Origin: Thermoplasmata archaeon
GTDB lineage: Archaea > Thermoplasmatota > Thermoplasmata > Lutacidiplasmatales > UBA184
Direction of reading: 5' to 3'
Length of the DNA stretch: 21,066 nucleotides
Assembly (NCBI GenBank): GCA_030037875.1
Contig: JASHPV010000161.1
Coordinates: 1-21,066 of the forward strand
Under the pieces are notes generated by a model that made no database searches, was not told the DNA's origin, and saw only the letters and a list, made by a program, of their open reading frames with translations. Made by a program: the position numbers and the translations under genes. Below are positions 6,597 to 13,892 of the stretch, one piece after another (the first letter of the stretch is position 1; the number at the start of each line of letters is the position of its first letter).

Positions 6597-6603
6597 TTTA
6601 AAA
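6597..6603 (-). promoter_or_regulatory. TATA box of the S6e operon
   Basis: TTTTAAA on the minus strand is the only A/T-rich element in the gap, centred about 42 nt before the S6e ATG at 6558. Transcription is expected near 6575, giving a short leader that contains the TGAGG Shine-Dalgarno site. Confidence 0.6.
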
Positions 6604-6670
6604 GCGTGTCGCGGCTCGACCTCCTTTCTTCGAGAGAATCGGCTTGGGTGAGGCCCCGTGCGCCACCTTC

Positions 6671-6677
6671 GTTTAAG
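6671..6677 (+). promoter_or_regulatory. TATA box of the prepilin peptidase gene
   Basis: GTTTAAG is centred about 36 nt before the ATG at 6710. This gives a leader of about 10 nt with no Shine-Dalgarno site, a near-leaderless arrangement. It is separate from the S6e promoter 70 nt away on the other strand. Confidence 0.5.
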
Positions 6678-6709
6678 AGCGGGGGCTTCGCTCGATTCTT
6701 CGGCTCTCT

Positions 6710-7630
6710 ATGCTGCCGTCGGCGCCTACGGCGCTCTTCGTGCTCCGCGTCGTGGTGCTGCTGGCGGGTCTCGGGTTCGCCGCCTATGGGGACTGGAAGA
6801 TCCGGGAGGTCGACGACGGGGTCTGGCAAGCGACGGGGTTGGTTGGCGCCGCGGCCGGATTCGTTGCGGTGTGGGGCCACCCACTCGGCGTTGTGCTTTG
6901 GGTTCTCGTGAGCGTTTGGGCGTTGGAGCACCTGTTCGCGTGGGACGCCCCCCTCGAACGCTTCTCGGAGCGCTTGCCGGGATGGATCGAGCTCGGAGTA
7001 TACGCCGGCGTGCTCACCACAATCATCGTCTGCGCGGTCCACTTCGGGGTCGGGGCCTCCGGCGTGCCGATCGAGGTCATCGGGGTAGCGGCCGCCATCC
7101 TGTTGGCCCGGGGACTGTTCGAGATCGGTGTCCTCTACGGTGGCGCGGATGCGAAGGCATTGATGGTCGCCGGCTTGCTTCTCCCGGTCGACCCTACGCC
7201 GCTGTGGTCCCCCCCAGCGGCCGCCGTGCTGCTCGGGTACTACCCATTTGCCTTGACCGTCCTGATCGATGCGGCGTTGTTCGCCATCGTCGTACCGATC
7301 GCGATCGCGGTCCGAAACCTGTCGGCCCACGAGTTCACGTTCCCGCGGGGGTTCACCGGGTACACCATTCCGGTGGCCGAGCTGCCGGAGCGGTACGTGT
7401 GGGTCAAGGATCCCACGTTCTCGGGAGGAGGGACGGAGAACGAGCCGGAACCCCAGACGACGGAAGAGGACCGGGCGCTGCGCCAGCGACAGGCCGACGA
7501 GCTCGCGAAGCAGGGCCTGAAGCGGGTCTGGGTCACGCCCCAGCTTCCGTTCATCCTTTGGATTCTCGCAGGTACCTTGGCGGCCCTTGCCGCCGGGAAT
7601 CTGGTGTTCGACATTCTCACCGCCCTCTGA
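6710..7630 (+). CDS. Archaeal A24-family prepilin peptidase (PibD/FlaK-like)
   Basis: A 306-residue polytopic membrane aspartic protease that cuts class III leaders of archaeal pilins and archaellins. The two catalytic aspartates are visible: D28 in AAYGDWKIREVDD (family pattern D-x-x-x-R-x-I/V) and D147 in GGADAKAL (family pattern G-x-x-D-x-K), each at the end of a hydrophobic segment. About six helices occupy residues 8-200. A soluble, charged region of roughly 75 residues (203-278, with an acidic then basic stretch) separates them from a last C-terminal helix; such an insert is longer than in minimal enzymes. It is the obvious processing enzyme for the two pilins at 81 and 972, about 5 kb away and on its own promoter. 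No pilus ATPase or platform gene is in the window. Confidence 0.88.
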   Translation: MLPSAPTALFVLRVVVLLAGLGFAAYGDWKIREVDDGVWQATGLVGAAAGFVAVWGHPLGVVLWVLVSVWALEHLFAWDAPLERFSERLPGWIELGVYAGVLTTIIVCAVHFGVGASGVPIEVIGVAAAILLARGLFEIGVLYGGADAKALMVAGLLLPVDPTPLWSPPAAAVLLGYYPFALTVLIDAALFAIVVPIAIAVRNLSAHEFTFPRGFTGYTIPVAELPERYVWVKDPTFSGGGTENEPEPQTTEEDRALRQRQADELAKQGLKRVWVTPQLPFILWILAGTLAALAAGNLVFDILTAL

Positions 7631-7690
7631 GAGGGGCCTGACGGTCCGGAAAGCTTTTCATTCGGACACCGACTCTATCAGCTGTCACCG

Positions 7691-8110
7691 ATGTCCCCCT
7701 CCCCTCCCGCCGGGCCCATCCGCGTACTGATCGCGAAGCCGGGCCTCGACGGGCATGACCGCGGCGCGAAAGTGGTCGCCCGGGCGCTTCGGGACGCCGG
7801 CATGGAGGTGATCTATGCCGGCCTTCGTCAGACCCCCGAGGAGATCGTGGAATCCGCCCTCGAGGAGGATGTGAATCTGATCGGACTTTCCATCTTGTCC
7901 GGCGCCCACATGGCTCTGTTCCCCCGCGTTCTGGCGCTGCTGAAACAGAAGCGAGCGTCGCGGATCCGCGTCTTCGCGGGCGGAATCATTCCGGACGAGG
8001 ACGCGAGACGGCTCAAGCGAATGGGCATCCGGGCCATCTTCGGACCGGGCTCCTCGCTCGAAGAGATCGTGGCCACAGCGCGAAAGCTCGCCGGTCCTTC
8101 CCACTCATGA
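7691..8110 (+). CDS. Methylmalonyl-CoA mutase small subunit (cobalamin-binding)
   Basis: A 139-residue B12-binding domain. The cobalamin signature D-x-H-x-x-G is at residues 20-25 (LDGHDRG), where His22 supplies the lower axial ligand; SGAHM and the later GGIIPDED and FGPGSS segments complete the nucleotide-tail binding groove. Archaeal methylmalonyl-CoA mutase is split, and this matches the separate C-terminal subunit that converts succinyl-CoA and methylmalonyl-CoA together with the large catalytic chain. The large subunit and epimerase genes are not in the window. The stop overlaps the MeaB start (ATGA), which supports the assignment. A related small B12-binding subunit of another acyl-CoA mutase is the main alternative. 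Confidence 0.9.
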   Translation: MSPSPPAGPIRVLIAKPGLDGHDRGAKVVARALRDAGMEVIYAGLRQTPEEIVESALEEDVNLIGLSILSGAHMALFPRVLALLKQKRASRIRVFAGGIIPDEDARRLKRMGIRAIFGPGSSLEEIVATARKLAGPSHS

Positions 8111-9078
8111 GCCGGCGGCCTGTTCCGCCGCTTCCCCCCGTGGCCCGGCGGGTGCTGCGGGGAGACCGGCAGGCCTTGGCGCAGCTGATCACTCAGGTGG
8201 AGAATCGCGATCCGGCGGCGCTGCCCTCCGTGCGCGCACTGTACCCCCATTCGGGTCACGCGACCGTCGTCGGGGTGACCGGACCCCTGGGGGTGGGCAA
8301 GTCCTCCCTCCTGAACCTTCTCTTGGCCCACCTGCGGGTGCAGGGAAAGCGGGTCGGGATCGTAGCTGTCGATCCTTCGAGCCCCTTCTCGGGCGGGTCT
8401 ATTCTTGGCGACCGAATCCGGCTCGAACGGCCGCCCGGAGACGATGGCGTCTTCATCCGTTCCATGGCGGCGCGGGGTCACTCCGGCGGCGTGGCGCTCG
8501 CCACGCGGGAGACGGTTCGGCTCCTCGACGCGTTCGGAATGGACGTGATCCTGGTCGAAACGGTCGGAAGCGGCCAGGCCGACGTGGAGATCCGGGAGGT
8601 GGCCTCGACCAGCGTCGTCGTCGTCGTGCCCCATCTCGGAGACGAGATCCAATCGCTGAAGGCCGGGCTGTTCGAAATCGCGGACGTCTTCTGCGTCAAT
8701 AAGTCGGACCTGCCGGGCGCGGATTCGGCCGCGAGATACCTGACCGAGATGACGCAACTCGTCCCGGAGAAGGGGGCTTGGCGTCCGGTGGTGGTACTGA
8801 CATCGACCACGATTCCCAGCGGCGTGTCGGACCTGTGGGATGCGGTCCTGCGGCACGAGGCCTTCTTGGACGCGAATGGGTCGCGACGCGTGCGGGCGCG
8901 CCGGCAGTTGACCGACGAGATTCTCGGACTCGTTCGAGAGCGGGTAGATGCCCGATTGACGTCGGTCCTCGCGCAGGAGCCCGACCTTCAGGCGCTCCTC
9001 GACCGGGTCGTGGCTCGCGAGATCGATCCGTATTCAGCCGCCGACCGGCTCCTCGCCGAAGTTCGACGCGAACCGTAA
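8107..9078 (+). CDS. meaB: MeaB/ArgK-family G-protein chaperone of the mutase
   Basis: A 323-residue P-loop GTPase that loads and protects the cobalamin cofactor of acyl-CoA mutases. The Walker A motif GPLGVGKS is at 59-66; VDPSSPFSGGSILGDR (88-103), FIRSMAARGHSGG (117-128), ETVGSGQADVEI and NKSD follow in the order seen in MeaB. The family usually has a Pro two residues before the second Gly of the P-loop; here P and L are swapped in position, but the G-x-x-x-x-G-K-S frame is intact. A C-terminal helical dimerisation arm is present. The ATG overlaps the stop of the B12-binding subunit, so the two are translationally coupled. The older name lysine/arginine/ornithine transport ATPase is misleading. 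Confidence 0.93.
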   Translation: MSRRPVPPLPPVARRVLRGDRQALAQLITQVENRDPAALPSVRALYPHSGHATVVGVTGPLGVGKSSLLNLLLAHLRVQGKRVGIVAVDPSSPFSGGSILGDRIRLERPPGDDGVFIRSMAARGHSGGVALATRETVRLLDAFGMDVILVETVGSGQADVEIREVASTSVVVVVPHLGDEIQSLKAGLFEIADVFCVNKSDLPGADSAARYLTEMTQLVPEKGAWRPVVVLTSTTIPSGVSDLWDAVLRHEAFLDANGSRRVRARRQLTDEILGLVRERVDARLTSVLAQEPDLQALLDRVVAREIDPYSAADRLLAEVRREP

Positions 9079-9087
9079 GGACGACGG

Positions 9088-9681
9088 ATGTCGCTCGCCA
9101 CGACGATCTACGCCCTCAGTCTGGTCGCGGTAGCCATCGTGGCGTACTTTCTCTACGCTTCGTTCGCCTTCGGAGCGGGCTATCAGCCAACCCCGGCCCG
9201 CGTCGTCCGGCGCATGCTGGACCTCGCCGCGATCCGCCCGGGCGAGAACCTCTACGACCTCGGCGCCGGCACCGGCGCCATCGTCTTCGCGGCCGCGCGG
9301 AAGTATGGCGCCCGGGTCGTGGGCGTCGAGGTCGAACCCCTGCGGGTCCTGATTCTGAAACTTCGGCTCTGGTGGGGCGGTCCCCGAGACCGGGTCCGCG
9401 TCGAGTGGGGCAACATCTTCGAGGTCGACCTGCGCCCGGCCCAGATCGTAGCCGTCTTCCTATGGCCCGGAGCCATGGAACGACTCCGGCCCCGGTTCGA
9501 AAGCCAACTCGCGGACGGGGCCCGGGTCGTCAGTCACTGGCACAAGGTGCCTGGCTGGACTCCCGAGGTCTTCGACGAGGAACTCCGCGTTTACTTCTAT
9601 CGATGGCCGGCCGCCCGAGGGGCCGACGCCTCTACGGGTGATAATGAAACCAGAACCCGGCCCCGACCGCCAGCACAATGA
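9088..9681 (+). CDS. Membrane-anchored SAM methyltransferase (FAM173-like)
   Basis: A 197-residue class I methyltransferase. One N-terminal helix (about 6-29) anchors it. Then come PTPARVVRRMLDLAAIRPGE and motif I YDLGAGTG (56-63), followed by VVGVEVEP, the acidic end of the second strand. The pattern F/Y-x-P-T/S-x-x-x-V-x-x-M-L-x-L-A before the glycine loop is like FAM173/ATPSCKMT lysine methyltransferases, one of which modifies the c subunit of mitochondrial ATP synthase; the substrate here is unknown. The ATG is nine bases after the MeaB stop with TAAGGA overlapping that stop, so it belongs to the mutase operon by position, though a functional link is not evident. Its last 50 nt overlap a small gene on the other strand; the Arg/Pro-rich tail there (from about 176) looks non-conserved. 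Confidence 0.8.
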   Translation: MSLATTIYALSLVAVAIVAYFLYASFAFGAGYQPTPARVVRRMLDLAAIRPGENLYDLGAGTGAIVFAAARKYGARVVGVEVEPLRVLILKLRLWWGGPRDRVRVEWGNIFEVDLRPAQIVAVFLWPGAMERLRPRFESQLADGARVVSHWHKVPGWTPEVFDEELRVYFYRWPAARGADASTGDNETRTRPRPPAQ

Positions 9682-9763
9682 CCACGATGAGCAGCCCGAG
9701 CACCCATCCTTTGTAGAGGTCCCATCGAGTATCGCGCGCTGGACCGTGCGGGGCCGACCCCAT
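9632..9763 (-). CDS. Small single-helix membrane protein, unrecognised
   Basis: A 43-residue frame: a short polar N-terminus (MGSAPHGPARDTRWDLYK) is followed by one strongly hydrophobic helix (WVLGLLIVVIVLAVGAGFW) and an FHYHP end. Third codon positions are mostly G/C like the neighbours. It starts 11 nt after the stop of the 76-residue frame upstream, as expected for a two-gene unit, but has no clear Shine-Dalgarno site. Its 3' end overlaps the methyltransferase gene by 50 nt. A larger upstream extension in the same frame looks like non-coding sequence. A frameshift joining it with the upstream frame is an alternative. No function can be given. Confidence 0.45.
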   Translation of the reverse strand: MGSAPHGPARDTRWDLYKGWVLGLLIVVIVLAVGAGFWFHYHP

Positions 9764-9774
9764 GGAGGTCGCGT

Positions 9775-10005
9775 TCACGCCGGGCGCCACCCCATCCCGC
9801 TGGCCGAAATGCTGAGGATGAATCCCACGAGTGGCCAGGAAGTGATCCCACTTCCGGGCGATTTCGACCCCGTGACCCCCGCTCCCAGGTGACCGGTTAC
9901 GCCTAGATAGGCGATAAACGCCGCCACCACCACGGCCACCGCGATTGCCACGATGAAGAAGAGCCATGGCAACGGCTGGGGCGCGGCGACCGAGGGAGAG
10001 CCCAT
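9775..10005 (-). CDS. Small two-helix membrane protein, unrecognised
   Basis: A 76-residue frame with one clear transmembrane helix (about 12-36, WLFFIVAIAVAVVVAAFIAYLG), a Gly-rich link GVTGHLGAGVTGSKSPGSG, and a second, weaker hydrophobic segment (SWPLVGFILSISASG). Codon third positions are GC-rich, and no good frame exists on the other strand, which supports coding. The ATG at 10005 was preferred to a GTG four codons upstream. It is divergent from the aquaporin gene and just upstream of the 43-residue frame. I do not recognise the family; a small accessory subunit of a membrane complex is one possibility. Confidence 0.5.
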   Translation of the reverse strand: MGSPSVAAPQPLPWLFFIVAIAVAVVVAAFIAYLGVTGHLGAGVTGSKSPGSGITSWPLVGFILSISASGMGWRPA

Positions 10006-10146
10006 GGTACGGCGCACAATCGGAGAGGTCCCTTTTGTGCTTGAGGTACGAGTTTCCGGCTTGCGAGGGACCGTCCCGTTTCTTCGACCTGCCCCCGAAA
10101 CCTCTCTTGCGCAAGGTTCAAACCCTGAGACCTATCCCGCATTCCG

Positions 10147-10896
10147 ATGGCGGCTTCGGCCTATCAGCGGTACTTTGCCGAGTTTCTAGGAACCTTCGGC
10201 CTGCTCCTGTTCGGAGTGGGAACCGCCGAAATGACCCTCAATGCCGGGTTCACCTACGATACCCGCTACCTCGCAATTTCCTTCGCGTTCGGGATCGTCG
10301 TGATGGCCGGAGCTTTCGCTTTCGGCGAGCTTTCAGGAGCCCACTTCAATCCTGCGGTCACAATCTCGATGGCAGTCTCGAAGAAGATGCCGCGTGGTGA
10401 CATCGTTCCGTACCTCATCGCGCAATTGCTGGGGGCCCTGCTCGGCGTGGAAGTGATACTGGCCATCGCTCAGGCCACGACCGGAAACCTTCTCTCCTTC
10501 GTGGAAACCAATGCGTTGACGTCCCAGGGCTACGCCGGGAACGGGGCGCCGGTACAGTTCGCCACCTCGCTGGGCGGGGTTTTCCTGCTCGAGATGGTGC
10601 TGACCTTCTTCTTCGTCCTCGTCATCCACCGCGTCACGCGGGACGGAAGCCCCGCCAAGATCCTCGCGCCGGTCGCCATTGGGTTCTCGCTGTTCCTGAC
10701 CCAGTTGGTGGCGATTCCGATCGATAACGCCTCGATCAACCCGTATCGGAGCCTGGCCCCCGCCCTGATCTCTCAGGTCTGGCCGAGCTCACACTGGGCG
10801 ATCTTGGAAGTTTGGCTGTTCATCGTCGCCCCGATCGTCGGGGGACTCCTGGCGGCCGGCGTCGATATGATCCTGTCCCCGCCCTCGAAAAGCTGA
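10147..10896 (+). CDS. Aquaporin/MIP-family channel with NPY second box
   Basis: A 249-residue channel with six helices and the two half-helix loops of the major intrinsic protein family. The first loop is canonical: SGAHFNPAVT, with N68-P69-A70. The second reads N-A-S-I-N198-P-Y200-R201-S: the Asn and the selectivity Arg are kept, but Ala is replaced by Tyr. Against E. coli AqpZ as I recall it, the selectivity-filter His corresponds to Gln and the Thr just before the second box to Ala, while the helix-2 Phe is kept. The FGTxGLLLFGVGTAE start is typical. The pore may therefore pass something other than, or besides, water. It stands alone, divergent from the small membrane genes, with no strong TATA box (a weak GTTCAAAC is at 10116-10123). 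Confidence 0.92.
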   Translation: MAASAYQRYFAEFLGTFGLLLFGVGTAEMTLNAGFTYDTRYLAISFAFGIVVMAGAFAFGELSGAHFNPAVTISMAVSKKMPRGDIVPYLIAQLLGALLGVEVILAIAQATTGNLLSFVETNALTSQGYAGNGAPVQFATSLGGVFLLEMVLTFFFVLVIHRVTRDGSPAKILAPVAIGFSLFLTQLVAIPIDNASINPYRSLAPALISQVWPSSHWAILEVWLFIVAPIVGGLLAAGVDMILSPPSKS

Positions 10897-10938
10897 GACG
10901 GTACCTCGGCGCGCTCTGCGCACGTCGGTCGTCGTGGA

Positions 10939-11817
10939 TCAGGATTTCGCCGTCGCGGGCGATGCGGAGTGAGCGGCCTTGGTGTGCGGCTTCTTTTCTC
11001 CCGCTGCCTCGACCTTCGGACTTTCCTCTGCGGCTTCGGCCTTCGGCTCCGCCTTCCCCTCGGCCGCCTTGGTCTCCTTGGGAGTCGGCGTCACGTACTC
11101 CTCGATGAAGCGAATCGACTTGGGGTGGACATGGGCCCGAAGACGTTCGATGACCCGCGACTTGGTCGCGGCATGCCATGCGAGGTCGAACTTGGCCCGG
11201 TCCGGTAGCGTCACCGAGAGGACCTTGTCATGCATCTCGACGGTGAAATCCTTGCCCCGGCCGTAGGTCAGGTCGATCAATGCTTGGGCTTTCGCGACCG
11301 GCTCCGTAATGGCCTCTACGACCTTGAACTTGGCCCGGATCTTTCGGCCCGCGAACGGGGGATTGAAATCGACACGTACCCGGGCCGCCGTGAAGCTCAC
11401 GACCCGCCCCCGGCGGCCCCGGATGGTGAGAGGCGTACCGATGTTGAGCTCGGCATCGTCGCGCCGCATCTCCGGCAACCGTTCGATTTCGTGCATCGAG
11501 AAGAGCTCGATCTGCTTAGGGTCCCGCTCCCCGAACCCCTCGGCCGGGGTCAGTTCCTTCTCGACCTCTTGGGCGGGTGATGCGGCCTCGATGGCCTTCT
11601 CGAGCGCCGCAGGGAAATCGTCGCCCCCCACGATATGGGGCCGGGGTCCAAATTCGTAGCCGGCCGGAAGCGTGAAGTTCTCCTTCTGGGCCACGTCGGC
11701 CCGCGTCGTATCGATGAGCTCGTTCTTGCCGCCTGACTCGGACCAGAGCTCGTAATCGAGGAGGACGATGTCCCCGCTCTTGGAGTGGCCGGCTCCCGCG
11801 GCGGCATGCTCTGGCAT
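10939..11817 (-). CDS. Long archaeal FKBP-type peptidyl-prolyl isomerase
   Basis: A 292-residue SlyD-like prolyl isomerase and chaperone. The FKBP fold begins at GDIVLLDYELWSE (15-27), continues with GPRPHIVGG and FPAALEKAIEAA, is interrupted by the chaperone insert (about 86-145), and resumes with VDFNPPFAGRKIRAKFKV (149-166), equivalent to the SlyD D-x-N-H-P-L-A-G segment but with Pro for His. Residues 171-243 form the extra C-terminal domain of the long archaeal type. The last 47 residues are Ala/Lys/Glu-rich and low in complexity. The ATG at 11817 was chosen because a TTTAAA box lies 28 nt upstream and the frame further upstream runs inside the glycosyltransferase gene. It probably acts in the cytoplasm on newly made proteins. 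Confidence 0.88.
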   Translation of the reverse strand: MPEHAAAGAGHSKSGDIVLLDYELWSESGGKNELIDTTRADVAQKENFTLPAGYEFGPRPHIVGGDDFPAALEKAIEAASPAQEVEKELTPAEGFGERDPKQIELFSMHEIERLPEMRRDDAELNIGTPLTIRGRRGRVVSFTAARVRVDFNPPFAGRKIRAKFKVVEAITEPVAKAQALIDLTYGRGKDFTVEMHDKVLSVTLPDRAKFDLAWHAATKSRVIERLRAHVHPKSIRFIEEYVTPTPKETKAAEGKAEPKAEAAEESPKVEAAGEKKPHTKAAHSASPATAKS

Positions 11818-11841
11818 CGGGGGCGCGCAGTCGGGGTGGGG

Positions 11842-11847
11842 TTTAAA
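11842..11847 (-). promoter_or_regulatory. TATA box of the FKBP gene
   Basis: TTTAAA centred 28 nt before the ATG at 11817 predicts a nearly leaderless transcript. The box abuts the stop codon (11850-11852) of the upstream glycosyltransferase, so the isomerase has its own promoter although it follows the glycosyltransferase on the same strand. Confidence 0.65.
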
Positions 11848-11849
11848 GT

Positions 11850-12893
11850 TTACCGCCGAGGTTCGAGCGGCGACGTGGCCGAACGCGGGGGTGGCGCTAC
11901 CGCGCCGTCGATCGCGCCGAGGAGCGTCGCCCAGCGGCGCCAAATTTCGACCGCCCGATACCGGTATCCCGGGTAGGTCGCGTCCTCTCGGCGGCCTTCC
12001 ACCGTGAGGACGGCGGCCAGAATGGCGAGTCCTCCAAAGCCGACGAGGCACAGCGCCGCGCCGACCCATCGAAGCTCCGTAAATGGAAGGAACAGGAGCC
12101 CAACCACGCCGAGTAGTGGAAGGACGGCGTACGGAAGTACCCGGTCCACGGAGGCTTCGTACGTCGACCCCGTACGCCGCCAGATCACGTACCCGCCGTG
12201 CCCATACCGCCGTTGCTTCCGGAAGAGACTCCACCAACCGAGGTCCGAGAAATCGTGTTCCACCGGGGCGGTGGGCACATAGACGCCCCGCCATCCCGCA
12301 CGCAACGCCCGGAGCGCCATTTCCTGGTCCTCGCTGCCGTAGCCGGATACCGAAAGGTCGAGCAGGCCGAGTTCACGAAAGATTCGGGTACGCCACGCGG
12401 AGTTCCCCATCGGAAGCGCGTGGGGATCCCGGCTCGCGACGCGGTCGTAGAATCGCCGAAGGTAGGCGTCATAGTACCGGGCGGCCACGTTCCGTGCGGT
12501 TCCGGCCATGGCCGGGGTGGGACCGCCGACGAAGCCCACCGTGGGGTCCGAGAACGGGGCCGTCAGCCGCTCCAGCCATTCCGGCGGAGCCACCTCGTCG
12601 GTATCGAGGAAGGCGACGAGCTCGGAATCTACCACCCCGATCGCCACGTTCCGGGACTCCGCGATGGTTCCCGGGGCCGCTACCCGCCGGATCCTCGGGT
12701 CGCGCCCCGTGAATCGCGCGCAGATCTCGGCGATGACCGGCGAATTCCCCCCGTCCGCGACGAAGATCTCCTCGGGCCGCCGGGTTTGCGCGAGCAAGCT
12801 TTCGAGCGTCCGTTCCAGCCGAGGGTCGTCCAGGACAGTCACGATGACGCCGAGGCTCCCGGGGCCCGGCGCGCCGGGAGCGTTTTCGGCCAT
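11850..12893 (-). CDS. Family 2 glycosyltransferase, membrane-associated
   Basis: A 347-residue GT-A glycosyltransferase. The N-terminal GVIVTVLDDPRLERTLESLL and EEIFVADGG start the nucleotide-binding fold. FLDTDE (D97-T-D99) is the D-x-D metal/UDP-sugar site, and GYGSEDQEMALRALRAG is the usual acceptor-side E-D-x-E motif. Two hydrophobic helices near the C-terminus (about 250-297) place it at the membrane, with a basic tail. The family transfers sugars from nucleotide donors to lipids or surface glycans; a role in N-glycan or surface polysaccharide synthesis is inferred. It is six nucleotides after the epimerase gene, so the pair forms an operon that could make and use a nucleotide sugar. 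Confidence 0.88.
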   Translation of the reverse strand: MAENAPGAPGPGSLGVIVTVLDDPRLERTLESLLAQTRRPEEIFVADGGNSPVIAEICARFTGRDPRIRRVAAPGTIAESRNVAIGVVDSELVAFLDTDEVAPPEWLERLTAPFSDPTVGFVGGPTPAMAGTARNVAARYYDAYLRRFYDRVASRDPHALPMGNSAWRTRIFRELGLLDLSVSGYGSEDQEMALRALRAGWRGVYVPTAPVEHDFSDLGWWSLFRKQRRYGHGGYVIWRRTGSTYEASVDRVLPYAVLPLLGVVGLLFLPFTELRWVGAALCLVGFGGLAILAAVLTVEGRREDATYPGYRYRAVEIWRRWATLLGAIDGAVAPPPRSATSPLEPRR

Positions 12894-12899
12894 GGAATC

Positions 12900-13862
12900 T
12901 TAGAGGCCCAATTCGGCCCGGCCGGTCTCTATTGCCTTATCCACCACCGCCGAAGAATCGAAGCGAGGTCTCCAACCGAGAGCGTGGATCCGCGCCACGG
13001 AAAGAAGCTGCTGGGGAATGTCCCCCGTCCACCCCTGTGCCCCGCCGGTGTACTCGATGCGGGCCCGGCCGCCGAACGCCCGGACCACGCGTTCGGCGAT
13101 CTCCCGAACGGGGACCTGCTGCTCCGTCCCGAGGTTGAACACGTTCACCGGTTCCTGCGTTCGTTCCTCCGCCAGGCACATCGCATCGATGCAGTCGTCG
13201 ACCCAGAGGTAGCTCTTGGCTTGCTTGCCGTCGCCCAGTACCTCGAGCCGCGTCGGGTCCCGCTGCAGTTTTCGAAGAAAATCGTAGATGACTCCGTGGC
13301 TCATCCCGGGGCCGACGATGTTCGCGAAACGGAAGATCCAGCTCCGGATGCCATAGGAGTAACTGTACGCGCTGATGAGCGCCTCCGAGGCGAGCTTCGA
13401 CGCGCCGTACTGAGACTGGGGCAATAGCGGACCGTACGACTCCGGGGTCGGGAAAACCGTCGGCAGGCCATATACGACGCTCGAGGAGGCGAACAGGATT
13501 CGAGGGACCCCCGCGTGCCGGGCGGCCTCGAGCACATGCGCGGTAGCGAGGGTACCATGCTCGAGATCGAGCCGGGGATTCTCGGTTCCTTTCTGGATGT
13601 TCGGATTCGCAGCGAAATGCCAGACCTCGCCCGCGCCCCGGAATATCTCGGTCAACCCCGCGGATTCTCGCAGGTCGTGTTGATGGAATTGGACCGTCCC
13701 CTTCGCCTCGAGGTCGCTCAGACGGTCCCTCCGCCCGGAGCTAAGGTTGTCGATCACGTGAACGAGGCGGCCGGTCGCCGCGACCTTCCGGGCGAGGACC
13801 GCCCCGATGGCTCCCGCGCCTCCCGTGACGACCACCGGCGACAGATCGGTTGGAGTGGTCAT
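12900..13862 (-). CDS. NAD-dependent sugar-nucleotide epimerase/dehydratase
   Basis: A 320-residue extended short-chain dehydrogenase similar to UDP-glucose 4-epimerase. The NAD-binding TGGAGAIG is at 13-20, an acidic residue in VIDNLSSG (37-42) selects NAD, SSS is at 126-128, and the catalytic Y152-x-x-x-K156 lies in QYGASK. RFANIVGPGMSHGVI and GDGKQAKSYLWVDDC are substrate-side family motifs. Length fits GalE and its relatives; UDP-glucuronate or UDP-GlcNAc epimerases cannot be told apart by eye. A TATATAT box lies about 34 nt upstream. The glycosyltransferase follows directly, suggesting that the epimerised sugar goes into a surface glycan, perhaps on the pilins' sequons; that link is speculative. 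Confidence 0.9.
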   Translation of the reverse strand: MTTPTDLSPVVVTGGAGAIGAVLARKVAATGRLVHVIDNLSSGRRDRLSDLEAKGTVQFHQHDLRESAGLTEIFRGAGEVWHFAANPNIQKGTENPRLDLEHGTLATAHVLEAARHAGVPRILFASSSVVYGLPTVFPTPESYGPLLPQSQYGASKLASEALISAYSYSYGIRSWIFRFANIVGPGMSHGVIYDFLRKLQRDPTRLEVLGDGKQAKSYLWVDDCIDAMCLAEERTQEPVNVFNLGTEQQVPVREIAERVVRAFGGRARIEYTGGAQGWTGDIPQQLLSVARIHALGWRPRFDSSAVVDKAIETGRAELGL

Positions 13863-13892
13863 CGTCGAGCCCCCCGGGACGTGACGGAATCC

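Noticed and set aside
5326..6651. A 441-codon plus-strand open frame
   Set aside because: It is antisense to aIF2-gamma and S6e, which are certain; the translation shows no family.
6458..7330. A 290-codon minus-strand open frame
   Set aside because: It is antisense to the prepilin peptidase and overlaps S6e; the product is very polar and without motif.
10111..10130. T-arm-like GGTTCAAACCC before the aquaporin gene
   Set aside because: The flanking bases do not extend the stem, and no acceptor, D or anticodon arm can be drawn around it, so it is not a tRNA.
11818..12294. N-terminal extension of the FKBP frame
   Set aside because: It runs out of frame inside the glycosyltransferase gene and upstream of the FKBP TATA box; the ATG at 11817 gives a normal FKBP start.
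12198..13427. A 409-codon plus-strand open frame
   Set aside because: It is antisense to both the glycosyltransferase and the epimerase, each with catalytic motifs.
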